Positions 24,136-34,010 of a DNA stretch of 64,000 nt are shown here, piece by piece. The DNA is from Pseudomonas sp. FEN (lineage in GTDB: Bacteria; Pseudomonadota; Gammaproteobacteria; Pseudomonadales; Pseudomonadaceae): positions 1 to 64,000 of the forward strand of contig NZ_CAJFDC010000013.1 of the NCBI RefSeq assembly GCF_904067045.1, in the 5' to 3' direction. A program made the translations under genes and the position numbers. Each line of letters opens with the position of its first letter. Within the stretch, counting starts at the first letter, position 1. A model generated the notes under the pieces. The model searched no databases. It saw only the letters and a list, made by a program, of their open reading frames with translations, and was not told where the DNA came from.

Positions 24136-25537
24136 GCACAGCGCCTGGCTATTGATCGCGACTTTGCAGGGCTGTTCCCTGGCCCCCACTTACAAGCCGC
24201 CTCAGCTCGACTTGCCAGAGCACTATCACGAGCAAACCAGCGCCGGTCCCTGGCACCCGGCACAACCGGGCGACACGTTGTCACAACAATGGTGGTCGCT
24301 ATTCCGCGACGCGCACCTCAACGACCTGCAACAGCGCCTGCTCAAGGCCAATCCTGACCTGGCCGCGGCCCTGGCGCACTACGACGGCGCCCAGGCCTAT
24401 GCAAGCCAGCTGCATGCCGGGCTGTTCCCGCAAATCAGCGCCAGCGCACAACCCCTGCGCCAGCGTCAATCGGACAATCGGCCGTTGCGCGGCAGTACTC
24501 AGCCAGCGGTGTACAACAGCAACACTGCGGGCTTTGCGCTGAACTTCGACCTCGACCTGTGGGGACGGATTCGCAACCAGGTGGCTGCCGGCGATGCCCA
24601 GGCGCAGGCCTCGGGCGACGACCTGGCGGTGGCGCGCCTGAGCCTGCAACAGCAGTTGGCGGCCTTGTATGTCCAGCTCAACGGCCTGGATGCCCAGAGC
24701 CGGATTCTCGCCAGTTCCCTGGATGACTATGGCCAGGCCTTGCAATTAACCCGTGATCGCTACCAGGGCCAGATCGCCTCGGAACTCGACCTGACCCGCG
24801 CCCAGAGCCAACTGGCCGAAGCCCAGGCACAGCTGGATGAAGTGCGTGGCCAACGCAACCTGGCCGAACATGCGATCGCCGAGCTGGTCGGCGAACCGGC
24901 CAGCGACTTCCAATTGCCACCGACCCAGGCGATCCTGAGCATCCCCAAGGTGCCCGGCGCCCTGCCCAGCGGCTTACTGCAACGCCGCCCGGATATCGCC
25001 GCGGCGGAACGGCGGGTGTTTGCCGCCAATGCCGCGATCGGCGTGGCCAAGGCCGCCTGGTACCCGGACTTCAGCCTGACCGGCCTGCTCGGCGGCCAGA
25101 CCCAGGGCAGCGGTAGCCTGTTGTCGGCGGGTAATCGCTACTGGGCCCTGGGGCCACTGGTCAACCTGCCGATTTTCGACGGTGGCCGCCTCAGTGCCCA
25201 GGAGCATCAAGCCAAGGCCGAATTCGACGAGGCCTCGGCCCATTACCGTAGCCAGGTCCTGCGCGCGGTGCGCGAAGTCGAGGACAATCTGGCGCAACTG
25301 CGTGACTTGCAGCGCGAGGCCGAGGACGAGCAGGCGGCAGTGAGTGCCGCACAGCACACCCAGACCCTGGCAATGAACAGCTACCAGGCCGGGGCGGTGA
25401 ACTACCTGGATGTGGTGACGGCACAGACCGCGGCGTTGCAGGCACAGCGACAATTGCAGGCGTTGCAGACCCGGCAACTGCAAGCCAGCATCGGCCTGAT
25501 GACCGCCTTGGGTGGTGGCTGGAGCGCCCAGGGCTGA
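24119..25537 (+). CDS. RND efflux outer-membrane channel lipoprotein (OprM/NodT family)
   Basis: 472 residues. A short signal peptide ends in LQGC, a lipobox-like site (ATLQGCSLAPTYKPP), so the channel is probably lipid-anchored. Two homologous halves carry TolC-like features: NFDLDLWGRIRNQVAAGDAQ in the first and LLQRRPDIAAAERRV in the second, both typical of OprM/NodT proteins. It completes the tripartite pump encoded by the two preceding genes and overlaps the adaptor by 17 bases. Followed by a REP pair that may act as the end of the transcript. Confidence 0.93.
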   Translation: MSPRLKHSAWLLIATLQGCSLAPTYKPPQLDLPEHYHEQTSAGPWHPAQPGDTLSQQWWSLFRDAHLNDLQQRLLKANPDLAAALAHYDGAQAYASQLHAGLFPQISASAQPLRQRQSDNRPLRGSTQPAVYNSNTAGFALNFDLDLWGRIRNQVAAGDAQAQASGDDLAVARLSLQQQLAALYVQLNGLDAQSRILASSLDDYGQALQLTRDRYQGQIASELDLTRAQSQLAEAQAQLDEVRGQRNLAEHAIAELVGEPASDFQLPPTQAILSIPKVPGALPSGLLQRRPDIAAAERRVFAANAAIGVAKAAWYPDFSLTGLLGGQTQGSGSLLSAGNRYWALGPLVNLPIFDGGRLSAQEHQAKAEFDEASAHYRSQVLRAVREVEDNLAQLRDLQREAEDEQAAVSAAQHTQTLAMNSYQAGAVNYLDVVTAQTAALQAQRQLQALQTRQLQASIGLMTALGGGWSAQG

Positions 25538-25567
25538 GCCCCTTGTCCCCAGACTGAACGCGGTCCC

Positions 25568-25641
25568 TGTAGGAGCCAGCTTGCTGGCGATTGCGATGTC
25601 ACATTCCCCACCGCCATCGCCAGCAAGCTGGCGCCTACAGG
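25568..25641. repeat. Paired inverted REP elements
   Basis: The unit tgtaggagccagcttgctgg (25568) faces its inverted copy ccagcaagctggcgcctaca (ending 25641) across about 30 bases. This is the head-to-head REP pair arrangement that forms a long hairpin after the efflux operon. Confidence 0.75.
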
Positions 25642-25968
25642 TTTCGCGGCGTGCCCGAAATCCAGTTTCCTATCTGCGCAACTTTTACCCCCCTCCCTGA
25701 TGTGAAAAGCCCCCTCATCTTGCCCCGCAATACCCGCAATACATGGCCTCCAGCCCAACTGGCAACTTCCTGCCCGCCCATGCGCAATACCTTGCGCACT
25801 TTTTCTGGATCAACGCTAGACAACCTTATAGATTTTCGAGAAAACAAAAATAACTATATGTTTTTAAACAACAAATAAAAACAGGCACAACTCTTGATCT
25901 GTAGACCTGCGAATCCATCGAGCTTCCCTTGATGGCACACAGCACCTCTTCGGACAAGGAATTCATCC
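25642..25968. other. AT-rich upstream region of the T6SS island
   Basis: About 330 bases without a convincing gene. From about 25820 to 25885 the base composition changes sharply to A/T runs (aaaacaaaaataactatatg and aaacaacaaataaaaacagg), unlike the flanking DNA. This is likely the hcp promoter region and possibly H-NS (MvaT)-silenced DNA. No clear sigma-54 site was seen by eye. Confidence 0.5.
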
Positions 25969-26484
25969 ATGCCAACACCTGCCTACCTGACCCTGCAAGG
26001 CACCAAGCAAGGTCTGATCACCGCGGGCACCTTTACCCAGGACTCGGTCGGAAACATCTACCAGGAAGGTCATGAAGACCAGATCCTGGTCCAGGGTTTC
26101 GCCCACGACGTCAGCATCCCCCGCGACCCTCAGTCCGGGCAACCCACCGGCCAGCGCATGCACAAGCCGCTGATGATCAGCAAGGTCTTCGACAAGTCCT
26201 CGCCGCTGATCTTCAGTGCTCTCACCAGCGGGGAAAATCTGACCAAATGCCGCCTGGAGTGGTACCGCACCTCGTCCTCCGGCACCCAGGAGCACTATTT
26301 CACCATCGAACTGGAGGACGCCATCATCGTCGACGTCCAGTCGCGCATGCCCAACTGCCAGGATCCGAACCAGGCGCACTTCACCCATCTGGAAGACGTG
26401 TACTTCAGCTACCGCAAGATCACCTGGACCCACGAAGTGGCGGGCACCTCCGCGTCCGATGACTGGCGCTCCCCCGTGTCCTGA
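25969..26484 (+). CDS. hcp: Hcp, T6SS tube protein
   Basis: 171 residues. PTPAYLTLQGTKQGLITAG at the N-terminus and the VEHEVSIPRD-like segment FAHDVSIPRDPQSGQPTG mark an Hcp2-type protein. KPLMISKVFDKSSPLIF and the C-terminal YFSYRKITWTHEVAGTSASD complete the family pattern. Hcp stacks as hexameric rings inside the contractile sheath and can carry effectors in its lumen. It begins the orphan island and precedes vgrG by 143 bases; no core T6SS genes are in the window, so it relies on a T6SS encoded elsewhere. Confidence 0.93.
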   Translation: MPTPAYLTLQGTKQGLITAGTFTQDSVGNIYQEGHEDQILVQGFAHDVSIPRDPQSGQPTGQRMHKPLMISKVFDKSSPLIFSALTSGENLTKCRLEWYRTSSSGTQEHYFTIELEDAIIVDVQSRMPNCQDPNQAHFTHLEDVYFSYRKITWTHEVAGTSASDDWRSPVS

Positions 26485-26627
26485 TCCATCCCCCCTCGGG
26501 CGTCGTCGGCCTCGCCGGCGACACCTTGCACTGCTCCCCCAAACCTTTTGGCGCGCCGCGGCTTCGGCATTGGCGAGGTTTCGTGCGGCCCTGATTTCAC
26601 GCCAACGCATTTTCAAAGGACGAAAGC

Positions 26628-28658
26628 ATGCTCGCGCCGACCCAACAACCTCGCTTCACCCTGACACTCGAAGACTTCGAAGCGCCACTGCAGGTGGCCG
26701 CCTTCACCGGCCACGAAGCCCTCAACCAGCCCTTCAGTTTCGATCTGGAATTGGTCGGCGATCACGACCTCGACCTGCAAGACCTGCTGCACAAACAGGC
26801 TTTTCTCCGGCTCTGCACCTCGGGCGCGGGTATCCACGGGCAGCTCTATCGTGTCGCCCAGGGTCCGCGCGGCAGGCGCCTGACACATTATCGGGTAGGC
26901 CTGCGCCCACGCCTTGCCGACCTCGAACACCGCATCAACCAGCGCATCTTCCAGCACCTCAGTACTCCGCAAATCATCGCGCGGGTGCTGCATGACCACG
27001 CCCTGTTCAGCAATCACTACCGTTTCCACCTCAGTGGCCATTACCCGGCGCGGGAATATTGCGTGCAGTACCGGGAATCCGACCTGCAGTTCATCCAGCG
27101 TTTGTGCGAAGAGGAAGGCCTGCATTTCCACTTCCAACATGACCCCGACGGTCACACCCTGGTGTTCGGCGACGACCAGACGGTTTTCCCCGGGCAACCA
27201 CCCCGGCGTTATCGAAAAGACACCGGCCTGGCCGCCACCAGTGCGGCAATCAAGCGCTTCAGCGTGCGTCTGGAAACCCGCGGCACCGGCGTGGCTCGGC
27301 GGGATTACGATTTCGAAAACCCCACCCGCCCCCAGGAGCAGGTCAGCCGGAGCGAACAGCAGCCAGACCTTGAGGACTATGCCTTCCCTGCGCTCGGCAT
27401 CGACCCGCAGCACCGGAAACAACAGACGCACCGCGCCCTCGAACGACATCGCGGCACCTTCCGCCAAGCCCTGGGCCAAAGCGATATCCTGGCCCTGTCG
27501 AGCGGCCACCTGCTGACGCTCACCGAGCATCCGCACACAGCCTGGAATGCCCTCTGGCTACTGACCGAGGTCAACCACGAAGGCCGACAACCGCAAGTCC
27601 TCGAAGAACTCGCCGCCACCGCCAGTACCGCGGAAGATTTCCGGCAAGGCTATCGAAACAGCTTCCGCGCCCGGCCCGGCGACACGCCGTTTCGCCCCGC
27701 GCCGAGCCACCCGAAACCGCGCATCGAAGGCAGCCAGACCGCCGTGGTCAGCGGCCCCGCGGGCGAGGAAATCCATTGCGATGCCCATGGCCGGGTCAAA
27801 GTGCGATTCCACTGGGATCGAGCAGCGACTCACGACGACGCCAGCAGCGGCTGGTTGAGGGTCGCCTCGACCTGGGCCGGGAATGGCCACGCTGCCGTAA
27901 GCATCCCCCGCGTCGGCACGGAAGTGCTGGTGAGCTTTCTCGAAGGCGACCCGGACCAGCCGCTGATTACCGGTTGTCTGCACCACGCAGTCAATCGGCC
28001 GCCCTACGAGCTGCCCGCCCACAAGACCCGCAGTGTTTTCAAAAGCCGCAGCTCGCCCGGTGGTGGCGGCTTCAACGAGTTGCGCATCGAGGACCGCAAG
28101 GGCCAGGAGCAGATCTACCTGCACGCCCAGCGTGACTGGCAACAGGTGGTCGAGCACGACCAAGTCATCCAGGTCGGTCACGAGCGTCACGACGCGGTGA
28201 GCGCCAACAGCTATCGCGAATTCAAGGCCGACGAGCATCGCACCACCCGGGCCGACCGCAAGACCGACATACGCGCCAACGATCACCTGAACATCGGCCA
28301 GAGCCGGCATGTACGGCTCGGCAACCGCTATCTGCTCCAGGCCGATGAGGAAATCCACCTCAAAAGCGGCGCCCGGATGGTGATCGACGCCGGCAGCGAA
28401 CTGACCTTCAAGGTCGCTGGCAGCTTTATCAGAATCGATGGCGGCGGCATCACCCTGAGCCCGGAGCCGGATACTGACGCCAAGGTCGAGCCGGGGGTCG
28501 GCAGCCGGGTCGCCGCCCTGCTGCCCGGTCTGTTCCAGGCCATTGACCGCCCTCTCCCCAGGGCGCCGTTGTCCATGGCGCAACTGACCACGCTGCTGCG
28601 TGGCGCGGCCTTCTGCGAAGAGTGCGAACAGTGCAAGGCAGGTGTCTGTGAGCGCTGA
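26628..28658 (+). CDS. vgrG: VgrG, T6SS spike protein
   Basis: 676 residues. gp27/gp5-like core: FTGHEALNQPFSFDLELV near the start, QYRESDLQFIQRLCEEEGL and DGDPDQPLITG-type EGDPDQPLITGCLHHAVN further on. A repetitive beta-helix needle follows. The C-terminal tail is Cys-rich (CEECEQCKAGVCER), an unusual extension that may bind metal or dock the cargo. Its stop overlaps the GTG start of the DUF4123 gene, so translation is coupled. VgrG trimers tip the Hcp tube and carry effectors; the Rhs protein downstream is the expected cargo. Confidence 0.93.
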   Translation: MLAPTQQPRFTLTLEDFEAPLQVAAFTGHEALNQPFSFDLELVGDHDLDLQDLLHKQAFLRLCTSGAGIHGQLYRVAQGPRGRRLTHYRVGLRPRLADLEHRINQRIFQHLSTPQIIARVLHDHALFSNHYRFHLSGHYPAREYCVQYRESDLQFIQRLCEEEGLHFHFQHDPDGHTLVFGDDQTVFPGQPPRRYRKDTGLAATSAAIKRFSVRLETRGTGVARRDYDFENPTRPQEQVSRSEQQPDLEDYAFPALGIDPQHRKQQTHRALERHRGTFRQALGQSDILALSSGHLLTLTEHPHTAWNALWLLTEVNHEGRQPQVLEELAATASTAEDFRQGYRNSFRARPGDTPFRPAPSHPKPRIEGSQTAVVSGPAGEEIHCDAHGRVKVRFHWDRAATHDDASSGWLRVASTWAGNGHAAVSIPRVGTEVLVSFLEGDPDQPLITGCLHHAVNRPPYELPAHKTRSVFKSRSSPGGGGFNELRIEDRKGQEQIYLHAQRDWQQVVEHDQVIQVGHERHDAVSANSYREFKADEHRTTRADRKTDIRANDHLNIGQSRHVRLGNRYLLQADEEIHLKSGARMVIDAGSELTFKVAGSFIRIDGGGITLSPEPDTDAKVEPGVGSRVAALLPGLFQAIDRPLPRAPLSMAQLTTLLRGAAFCEECEQCKAGVCER

Positions 28659-29418
28659 AGCCTTGCCCCCCGAATGCTGGCTGGCCCAGGCCCCGCTGGC
28701 GCCGCATGAACGCCTCTACCTGATACTCAGCGACGCCAGCGCAGCCAGACCGCTGTCCGCCTTGCGCAGGATCGGCCACCCGCTGGCGCCCCTGCCGGCC
28801 TGGAGAGAAACACCTTACGCCGATTGGTTCGAGGTGATGCCCCATGTCGTCGAACTCACGGCGCGGAGCCCGTTTCTGTCCTGGATCGCCGAGACCGAAT
28901 GCCGGGACTGGGGCTGGCTGGCGGTGTCGTCAAACACCCCGGAACAACTCGTGGCGCACCTGCGCGGACTGACCCAGGTGAAGCTGCCCACGGGCAAGCC
29001 GGTGTTCTTTCGTTGCTGGGACGGCCGCCAATGGTTGCCGACCCTCGACTTTCTCGGCACCGAGGCCGGCGAGCTGCTGCCGGGCGTGAGTCGTTATCTC
29101 ATCAACGGCCAGGCACGGACCCTTGCTCAACCGGTCAAGCGCGAAGCCAGGACCTATCCCTGGTGGGAAGTTCCGTCGGCGCTGCTGGAACACCTGTCCG
29201 TGGCCTGCCCGCAAACGCTGATCGAGAACAGCCTGCAGTGGCTGAACGAAGACCACCCGGCGCTGTATGACGCCCTGCCCGTCCCCCACCTGCGGCACAA
29301 GATCGCCCGCTTCCTCGAACGCGCGGCGCCCGGCCCAGCCCGCCAGGATGCCCTGCTCGTCTATCTCCGTGGGGAACTGGCGGTCGCGGCGCCGTTTGCC
29401 AGGGAGGCGAACCGATGA
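28648..29418 (+). CDS. DUF4123 T6SS effector adaptor/chaperone
   Basis: 256 residues from GTG 28648, overlapping the VgrG stop; GTG 28642 is an alternative. The DUF4123 core is recognisable: YLILSDASAARPLSALRRI, WGWLAVSSNTPEQLVAHLR and KPVFFRCWDGRQWLPTLDF. These adaptors (Tap/TEC) load a specific effector on its VgrG. The order vgrG, DUF4123, effector is the standard layout, so it almost certainly serves the Rhs protein whose ATG overlaps its stop by 4 bases. Confidence 0.9.
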   Translation: MSAEALPPECWLAQAPLAPHERLYLILSDASAARPLSALRRIGHPLAPLPAWRETPYADWFEVMPHVVELTARSPFLSWIAETECRDWGWLAVSSNTPEQLVAHLRGLTQVKLPTGKPVFFRCWDGRQWLPTLDFLGTEAGELLPGVSRYLINGQARTLAQPVKREARTYPWWEVPSALLEHLSVACPQTLIENSLQWLNEDHPALYDALPVPHLRHKIARFLERAAPGPARQDALLVYLRGELAVAAPFAREANR

Positions 29419-32400
29419 AGCGCATCGACTACATCGAAGCACAACTCGACGACTTCAAGGACAGCCTGAACCTCTATCGCGAGCAGACCCGCAGTTGGTA
29501 CGCCCAAGCGCTGGATCAGCTCAGCCATGCCGCGGACCTGCCGTCATTGCTGGGGATGGACCGGGTCATCCGGTTCGGCGACGACCGCAAGGCCGTCGAC
29601 TCGCAGGACCGTGACTTCCTGTCCAACGTGGCGCAGTGCCCCGCCAACGGCGTGCTGGCCATCGAGAGCCGGTTCGAGTCGGTCCATGAGATTCCATTGG
29701 GCGACCTGCTGGTCGACGTCATCCCCGTCGCTGGCGGTCCAGCAACCCCGATCCTGCTCGACGCCCAGGGCAAGGGCCGTTTCCAGGGCCAGCCAGGCCA
29801 GTTCTATCGTGTGCGGGTACAGGGCGGCGTAACGCCCGAGCAGGTCGACGCGCTGTTCGCCGCCTACGCGGAGCTGACCCGGGACCTGGAAGCCTGGTTG
29901 CGCCACGAGTGGAACGGCTTCAAGCCGCACTGGTCGGCACAGACCGCCTCGACAGCGCTACTGGCCGTCGGCGAGGGCCTGGCCAGCGGCAGTTGGGAAG
30001 CGATCAAGGGGGTCTGGGAAGGCATCGAGCTGTTACTCGACATCCTCAAGGATCCCCTGGCCTATGTCGACCGGCTGGGCAACGGCGCCCAGGAACTGGC
30101 CGACCTCGCGCGCCGGGCCCCGGCCGTGATGGAAAAGGCCATGTTGCTGGCCAGCGACGAAGCCGCGCTCTTTCTGCTGTTGCGTAGCGCCGCCCTCTGG
30201 TTGGCGGCGCTGCCACCGAGCCAGCTTGCTGGGGACACCGCGCATGTCGTGGCGGGCACCCTGGTTTCCGTGCTGCTCGACCTGCTGCTGGGGTTGGTGC
30301 TTAGCGTCGCGGCGGCGGGAGCCGGTGTCGCCTATCTGGCCCTGCGTCTGAAGAAGTACGGCAGCCAGATGGTGGAAGCCGGCACCCGCTTTATCCAGGG
30401 CCTGTTCAGCCTGCTCGACGGTTTCATGGGTTATGTCGGTCGCTACAAGGCCGTCGCGGCCCGGGGTGTGGCGGGCGCGCAGAAACAGGGTGTCCTGCAA
30501 ATGCGTTGGGACGGGCGCAAGAACGCCACCCTGCGGCAGACCGAGCACCGCGACGACGTACCCCGGCAAGCCGCCAATCCCAACGGCCAGAGCGCCGAAC
30601 GCACGGACCAGACCCAGACCCAGGGTTGCCCGGTGTCGATGGTCACCGGCGAAGAGCTGCTGACCCTGGTCGATGGAGAACTGGACGGCCCGCTGCCGTT
30701 CGCCTGGAGCCGACTGTATCGCACCAGCGCCGTGGAAGTCCGCCAAGGCCTCGGTCCCGGCTGGAGTCATGCGCTGGCCCACAGCCTGAGGTTCGAGGGT
30801 GACGAGGTCATCTGGACCGACCAGGAAAACCGCGCCATCCACTTTCCTCGCCCCAGTACCCAGCGGCCGGTCATCCACAACAGCCTGAGCGAAGCGGCGA
30901 TCTACCTGGGCGATAGGCCCGACGAACTGATCCTGACCCAGGCGGGTGACACGCCCTGGTTCTATCACTTCAGGTACGACCGCCACGGTGCCCGGCTGTT
31001 GTCCCTGAGTGACCGCCATGGCAATCGGCTGAGCATCAGCCATGACCTCGAGGGCCGGATCCAGCGCCTGGACAACGGCCTCGGGCGTGCCCTGCTGTTG
31101 CGCTACGAGCGTGCCCGCATCGTCGCGGTCGAGTACCAGCAGGAACAGGCCGCCACTCACCTCGTCGATCGCTGGCGGACCTTGCGCACGCTGGTGCGCT
31201 ATCGCTACGACGACCGGGGCCGCCTGATCGAAGCCGCCAACGCCGTCGACGAGTGCGAGCGCTATGCCTATGACGAACACCACGTCATTCGTGAACGCCA
31301 CTTGGCCGGCGGTGCCGCGTTCTATTGGGAATGGCAAGGCGTGGGCAAGCAGGTCCGCTGCGTACGCCACTGGGCCAGCTTTGCGCAGATGGACAGCCGC
31401 TACACCTGGGGCGATGACGGCAGCGTCAGCGCGCACCACATCGACGGCAGCGAAGAAGTCTTTGTCCACGATGAACGGGCGCGCCTGATCCGCAAGGTCG
31501 ATGCCGATGGTGCCGAGCAACACAAGAGCTATGACACCCAGGGCCGCCTGATTGCCGAAAAGGACGCCCTGGGTGCCATCACCGAGTATCGCTACAACGA
31601 AGCCGGCCGGCTGCTGGCGATTGTTCCGCCCGAAGACGAACCGACCTTCTACGAGTATCACAACGGCCATCTGTGCAGCGTGCAACGTGGCCGGGCACGC
31701 TGGAAATATGCGCGCAACTCCCAGGGCGATGTCACCCGCACGACCGACCCCGCGGGCCAGCTCACCGAGTATGAATACGACCGCCGGGGCTTGCTGAACG
31801 AGATCCGTCACCCGGATGGCAGCCGGCACGACTTCACCTGGGACCGACTCGGCCATCTGTTGGAAGAACGCCTGCCCGATGGCAGCCGGCTGAGATATGG
31901 CTACGACGAACAAGGCCGACAAACCAGCCGCCAGGCGGCGGATGGCGCCATCACCCGCTACACACGGGACGCCATCGGCCGCCTGACCCAGGTTGAAATG
32001 CCTGGCGGGGCCAAACGTCGCTTCAGCTACAACGCCTACGACAAGATCACCGCCGAAACCGACGAACTGGGACGGGTAACCCGCTATGAATACGCGGACA
32101 ACCTGCATCAGGTCAGTCGTCGCCTCAACCCTGACGGCAGCCAGCTGCGCTATCGCTATGAGAATGCCCGGCGGTTGCTCAGCGAAATCGAGAACGAGCG
32201 TGGCGAGCACTACCGCCTTGATTACTACCCCAATGGCCTGATCCGCGAAGAAACCGACTTCGACGGGCGGCGCACGGCCTACGCCTATGACCTCAACGGT
32301 CAGTTGCTGGAGAAAAAGGAGTTCGGCGACGACGGCAGTGAGCTTGTCACCGCCTACCAGCGCGACAGTGTCGGACGCCTGCGGCTCAAGCGCCTCGCCG

Positions 32401-34010
32401 ATGGCCAGCAGATCCACTATCACTATGACGAACTCGGCCGCCTGACCAGCGTCGACGACGGACACTGGCCGCTGACCTACGGCTATGACCACCAGGATCG
32501 CCTCATCAGCGAACACCAGGGCTGGGCCACCCAGCGCTATCGCTACGATAGCGTGGGGCAACTGATTCACTGCCGCTTGCCGGACGGCAACCTGATCGAC
32601 TATCGCTACCTGCCGGGCGGTCGATTGATCGGCGTCGATGTCAATGGCCGGCACCTGACCCGGCACCGCTTCGAGGCCGGACGCGAGCGCCTGCGCCAAC
32701 AGGGTCAACTGCTCAGCCACTACCATTACGATGAACAGGGCCGGCTGCTCAAGCACAGTCTCAGCCAGGACAATAGCGGGCATTACCAGCGTTTCTACGC
32801 CTATGAAGCCAACGGCAACCTGGCGAGCATCGACGACAGCCGCCACGGCCTGCGTCGCTACCAGTACGACCCACTGGATCGACTGAGCGAAGTCCGCGGC
32901 GATCCTTGCGAGCGTTTCGCTCACGACCCTGCTGGCAACCTCCTGGGCGACAGCCCGCGCATGGCGCGCACCCAGGGCAATCGCCTGCTGTTGCGCGGCC
33001 ACAGCGATTTCGACTACGACGCCTTCGGCAACCTGATCCGCGAGCGCAACGGGAGCGAACCACAGCTCGTCACCGAGTACCGCTATGACTGCCAGCACCG
33101 GCTGATCGGTGTCAGCCTGCCGGATGGCGGCACGCTCAGCTACCGTTACGACGCTTTTGGCCGGCGGATTGCCAAGACCCGCGCGGGCCGGACCACCGAA
33201 TACCTCTGGCAGGGCGACCGGCTGATTGCCGAAAGCAGCCCGGTGCATTACCGCAGCTACCTGTACGAACCGGACAGCTTCCGGCCCCTGGCCTTGCTCA
33301 ATGGCGAGGGACCGGAGCAGGTCGAGGCATTCCATTACCAGCTCGACCACCTGGGCACACCGCAGGAACTGACGGACGAAGCCGGCAATATCCGCTGGGC
33401 GGCGCGTTACTACGCCTATGGCCGGATAGCCCACCTCGACCGCGCGGATATCGACAACCCGCTGCGTTTCCAGGGCCAGTATTTCGATACAGAAACCGGC
33501 TTACACTACAACCGGCATCGCTACTACAATCCCGAAACCGGCCGCTACCTCACCCCCGACCCGATCAAACTGGCGGGCGGGCTGAACAGCTACCAGTACG
33601 TGCCCAACCCTACGGGGTGGGTGGATCCGTTGGGGTTGGTTTGCGTTAAAGGTGAGTGCCCGGGTGGTAAGAAAACCGCGACACCTCCCGACAAACGCAA
33701 TACCTCTGACGACATAACACCCCATCCGCCACGCCCATATTATGAGCAGGCACGTAACGATGCTCTGACATGGTTAGATGAAAGGGGATTTAAGGCGGAA
33801 AAGCCTACTCTCGGGAAATTCGGCGACCGTATTGGAGTGCCGACTGGAATGCAAACACATAATGAAAAAACAGGGTTTCGCGTTGAATACGATGAGCGAA
33901 GTGGCGCACACATAAACGTTTGGCATCGCAAGGAAAAAGGCCCTCACTACCTGTTCGAGGCCTCCGAAGCCACAGTAAGAAAAATAACCAGGAGTTTTAA
34001 AAAACAATGA
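29415..34010 (+). CDS. Rhs-family T6SS effector with variable C-terminal toxin
   Basis: 1531 residues. An N-terminal helical region (about 1-400) with hydrophobic helices near 255-310 (LLDLLLGLVLSVAAAGAGVA) may insert in a membrane. DUF6531-like start of the cage: CPVSMVTGEELLTLVDGELD near 402. Tens of YD repeats follow (YDERARLIRK, YDDRGRLIEA). The core ends with GRYLTPDPIKLAGGLNSYQY and DPLGL (residues 1404-1408), where Rhs proteins self-cleave. The remaining 123 residues (33639-34010) are the toxin tip, visibly AT-richer than the core. The tip contains HINVWHRKEKGPHYLFEAS; I do not recognise its family with certainty. No PAAR motif was seen. Immunity gene overlaps the stop. Confidence 0.92.
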   Translation: MKRIDYIEAQLDDFKDSLNLYREQTRSWYAQALDQLSHAADLPSLLGMDRVIRFGDDRKAVDSQDRDFLSNVAQCPANGVLAIESRFESVHEIPLGDLLVDVIPVAGGPATPILLDAQGKGRFQGQPGQFYRVRVQGGVTPEQVDALFAAYAELTRDLEAWLRHEWNGFKPHWSAQTASTALLAVGEGLASGSWEAIKGVWEGIELLLDILKDPLAYVDRLGNGAQELADLARRAPAVMEKAMLLASDEAALFLLLRSAALWLAALPPSQLAGDTAHVVAGTLVSVLLDLLLGLVLSVAAAGAGVAYLALRLKKYGSQMVEAGTRFIQGLFSLLDGFMGYVGRYKAVAARGVAGAQKQGVLQMRWDGRKNATLRQTEHRDDVPRQAANPNGQSAERTDQTQTQGCPVSMVTGEELLTLVDGELDGPLPFAWSRLYRTSAVEVRQGLGPGWSHALAHSLRFEGDEVIWTDQENRAIHFPRPSTQRPVIHNSLSEAAIYLGDRPDELILTQAGDTPWFYHFRYDRHGARLLSLSDRHGNRLSISHDLEGRIQRLDNGLGRALLLRYERARIVAVEYQQEQAATHLVDRWRTLRTLVRYRYDDRGRLIEAANAVDECERYAYDEHHVIRERHLAGGAAFYWEWQGVGKQVRCVRHWASFAQMDSRYTWGDDGSVSAHHIDGSEEVFVHDERARLIRKVDADGAEQHKSYDTQGRLIAEKDALGAITEYRYNEAGRLLAIVPPEDEPTFYEYHNGHLCSVQRGRARWKYARNSQGDVTRTTDPAGQLTEYEYDRRGLLNEIRHPDGSRHDFTWDRLGHLLEERLPDGSRLRYGYDEQGRQTSRQAADGAITRYTRDAIGRLTQVEMPGGAKRRFSYNAYDKITAETDELGRVTRYEYADNLHQVSRRLNPDGSQLRYRYENARRLLSEIENERGEHYRLDYYPNGLIREETDFDGRRTAYAYDLNGQLLEKKEFGDDGSELVTAYQRDSVGRLRLKRLADGQQIHYHYDELGRLTSVDDGHWPLTYGYDHQDRLISEHQGWATQRYRYDSVGQLIHCRLPDGNLIDYRYLPGGRLIGVDVNGRHLTRHRFEAGRERLRQQGQLLSHYHYDEQGRLLKHSLSQDNSGHYQRFYAYEANGNLASIDDSRHGLRRYQYDPLDRLSEVRGDPCERFAHDPAGNLLGDSPRMARTQGNRLLLRGHSDFDYDAFGNLIRERNGSEPQLVTEYRYDCQHRLIGVSLPDGGTLSYRYDAFGRRIAKTRAGRTTEYLWQGDRLIAESSPVHYRSYLYEPDSFRPLALLNGEGPEQVEAFHYQLDHLGTPQELTDEAGNIRWAARYYAYGRIAHLDRADIDNPLRFQGQYFDTETGLHYNRHRYYNPETGRYLTPDPIKLAGGLNSYQYVPNPTGWVDPLGLVCVKGECPGGKKTATPPDKRNTSDDITPHPPRPYYEQARNDALTWLDERGFKAEKPTLGKFGDRIGVPTGMQTHNEKTGFRVEYDERSGAHINVWHRKEKGPHYLFEASEATVRKITRSFKKQ

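Noticed and set aside
30033..33434. Very long frame on the minus strand under the Rhs gene
   Set aside because: It is the antisense shadow of YD repeats and high GC; the + strand has clear Rhs motifs and ribosome coupling.
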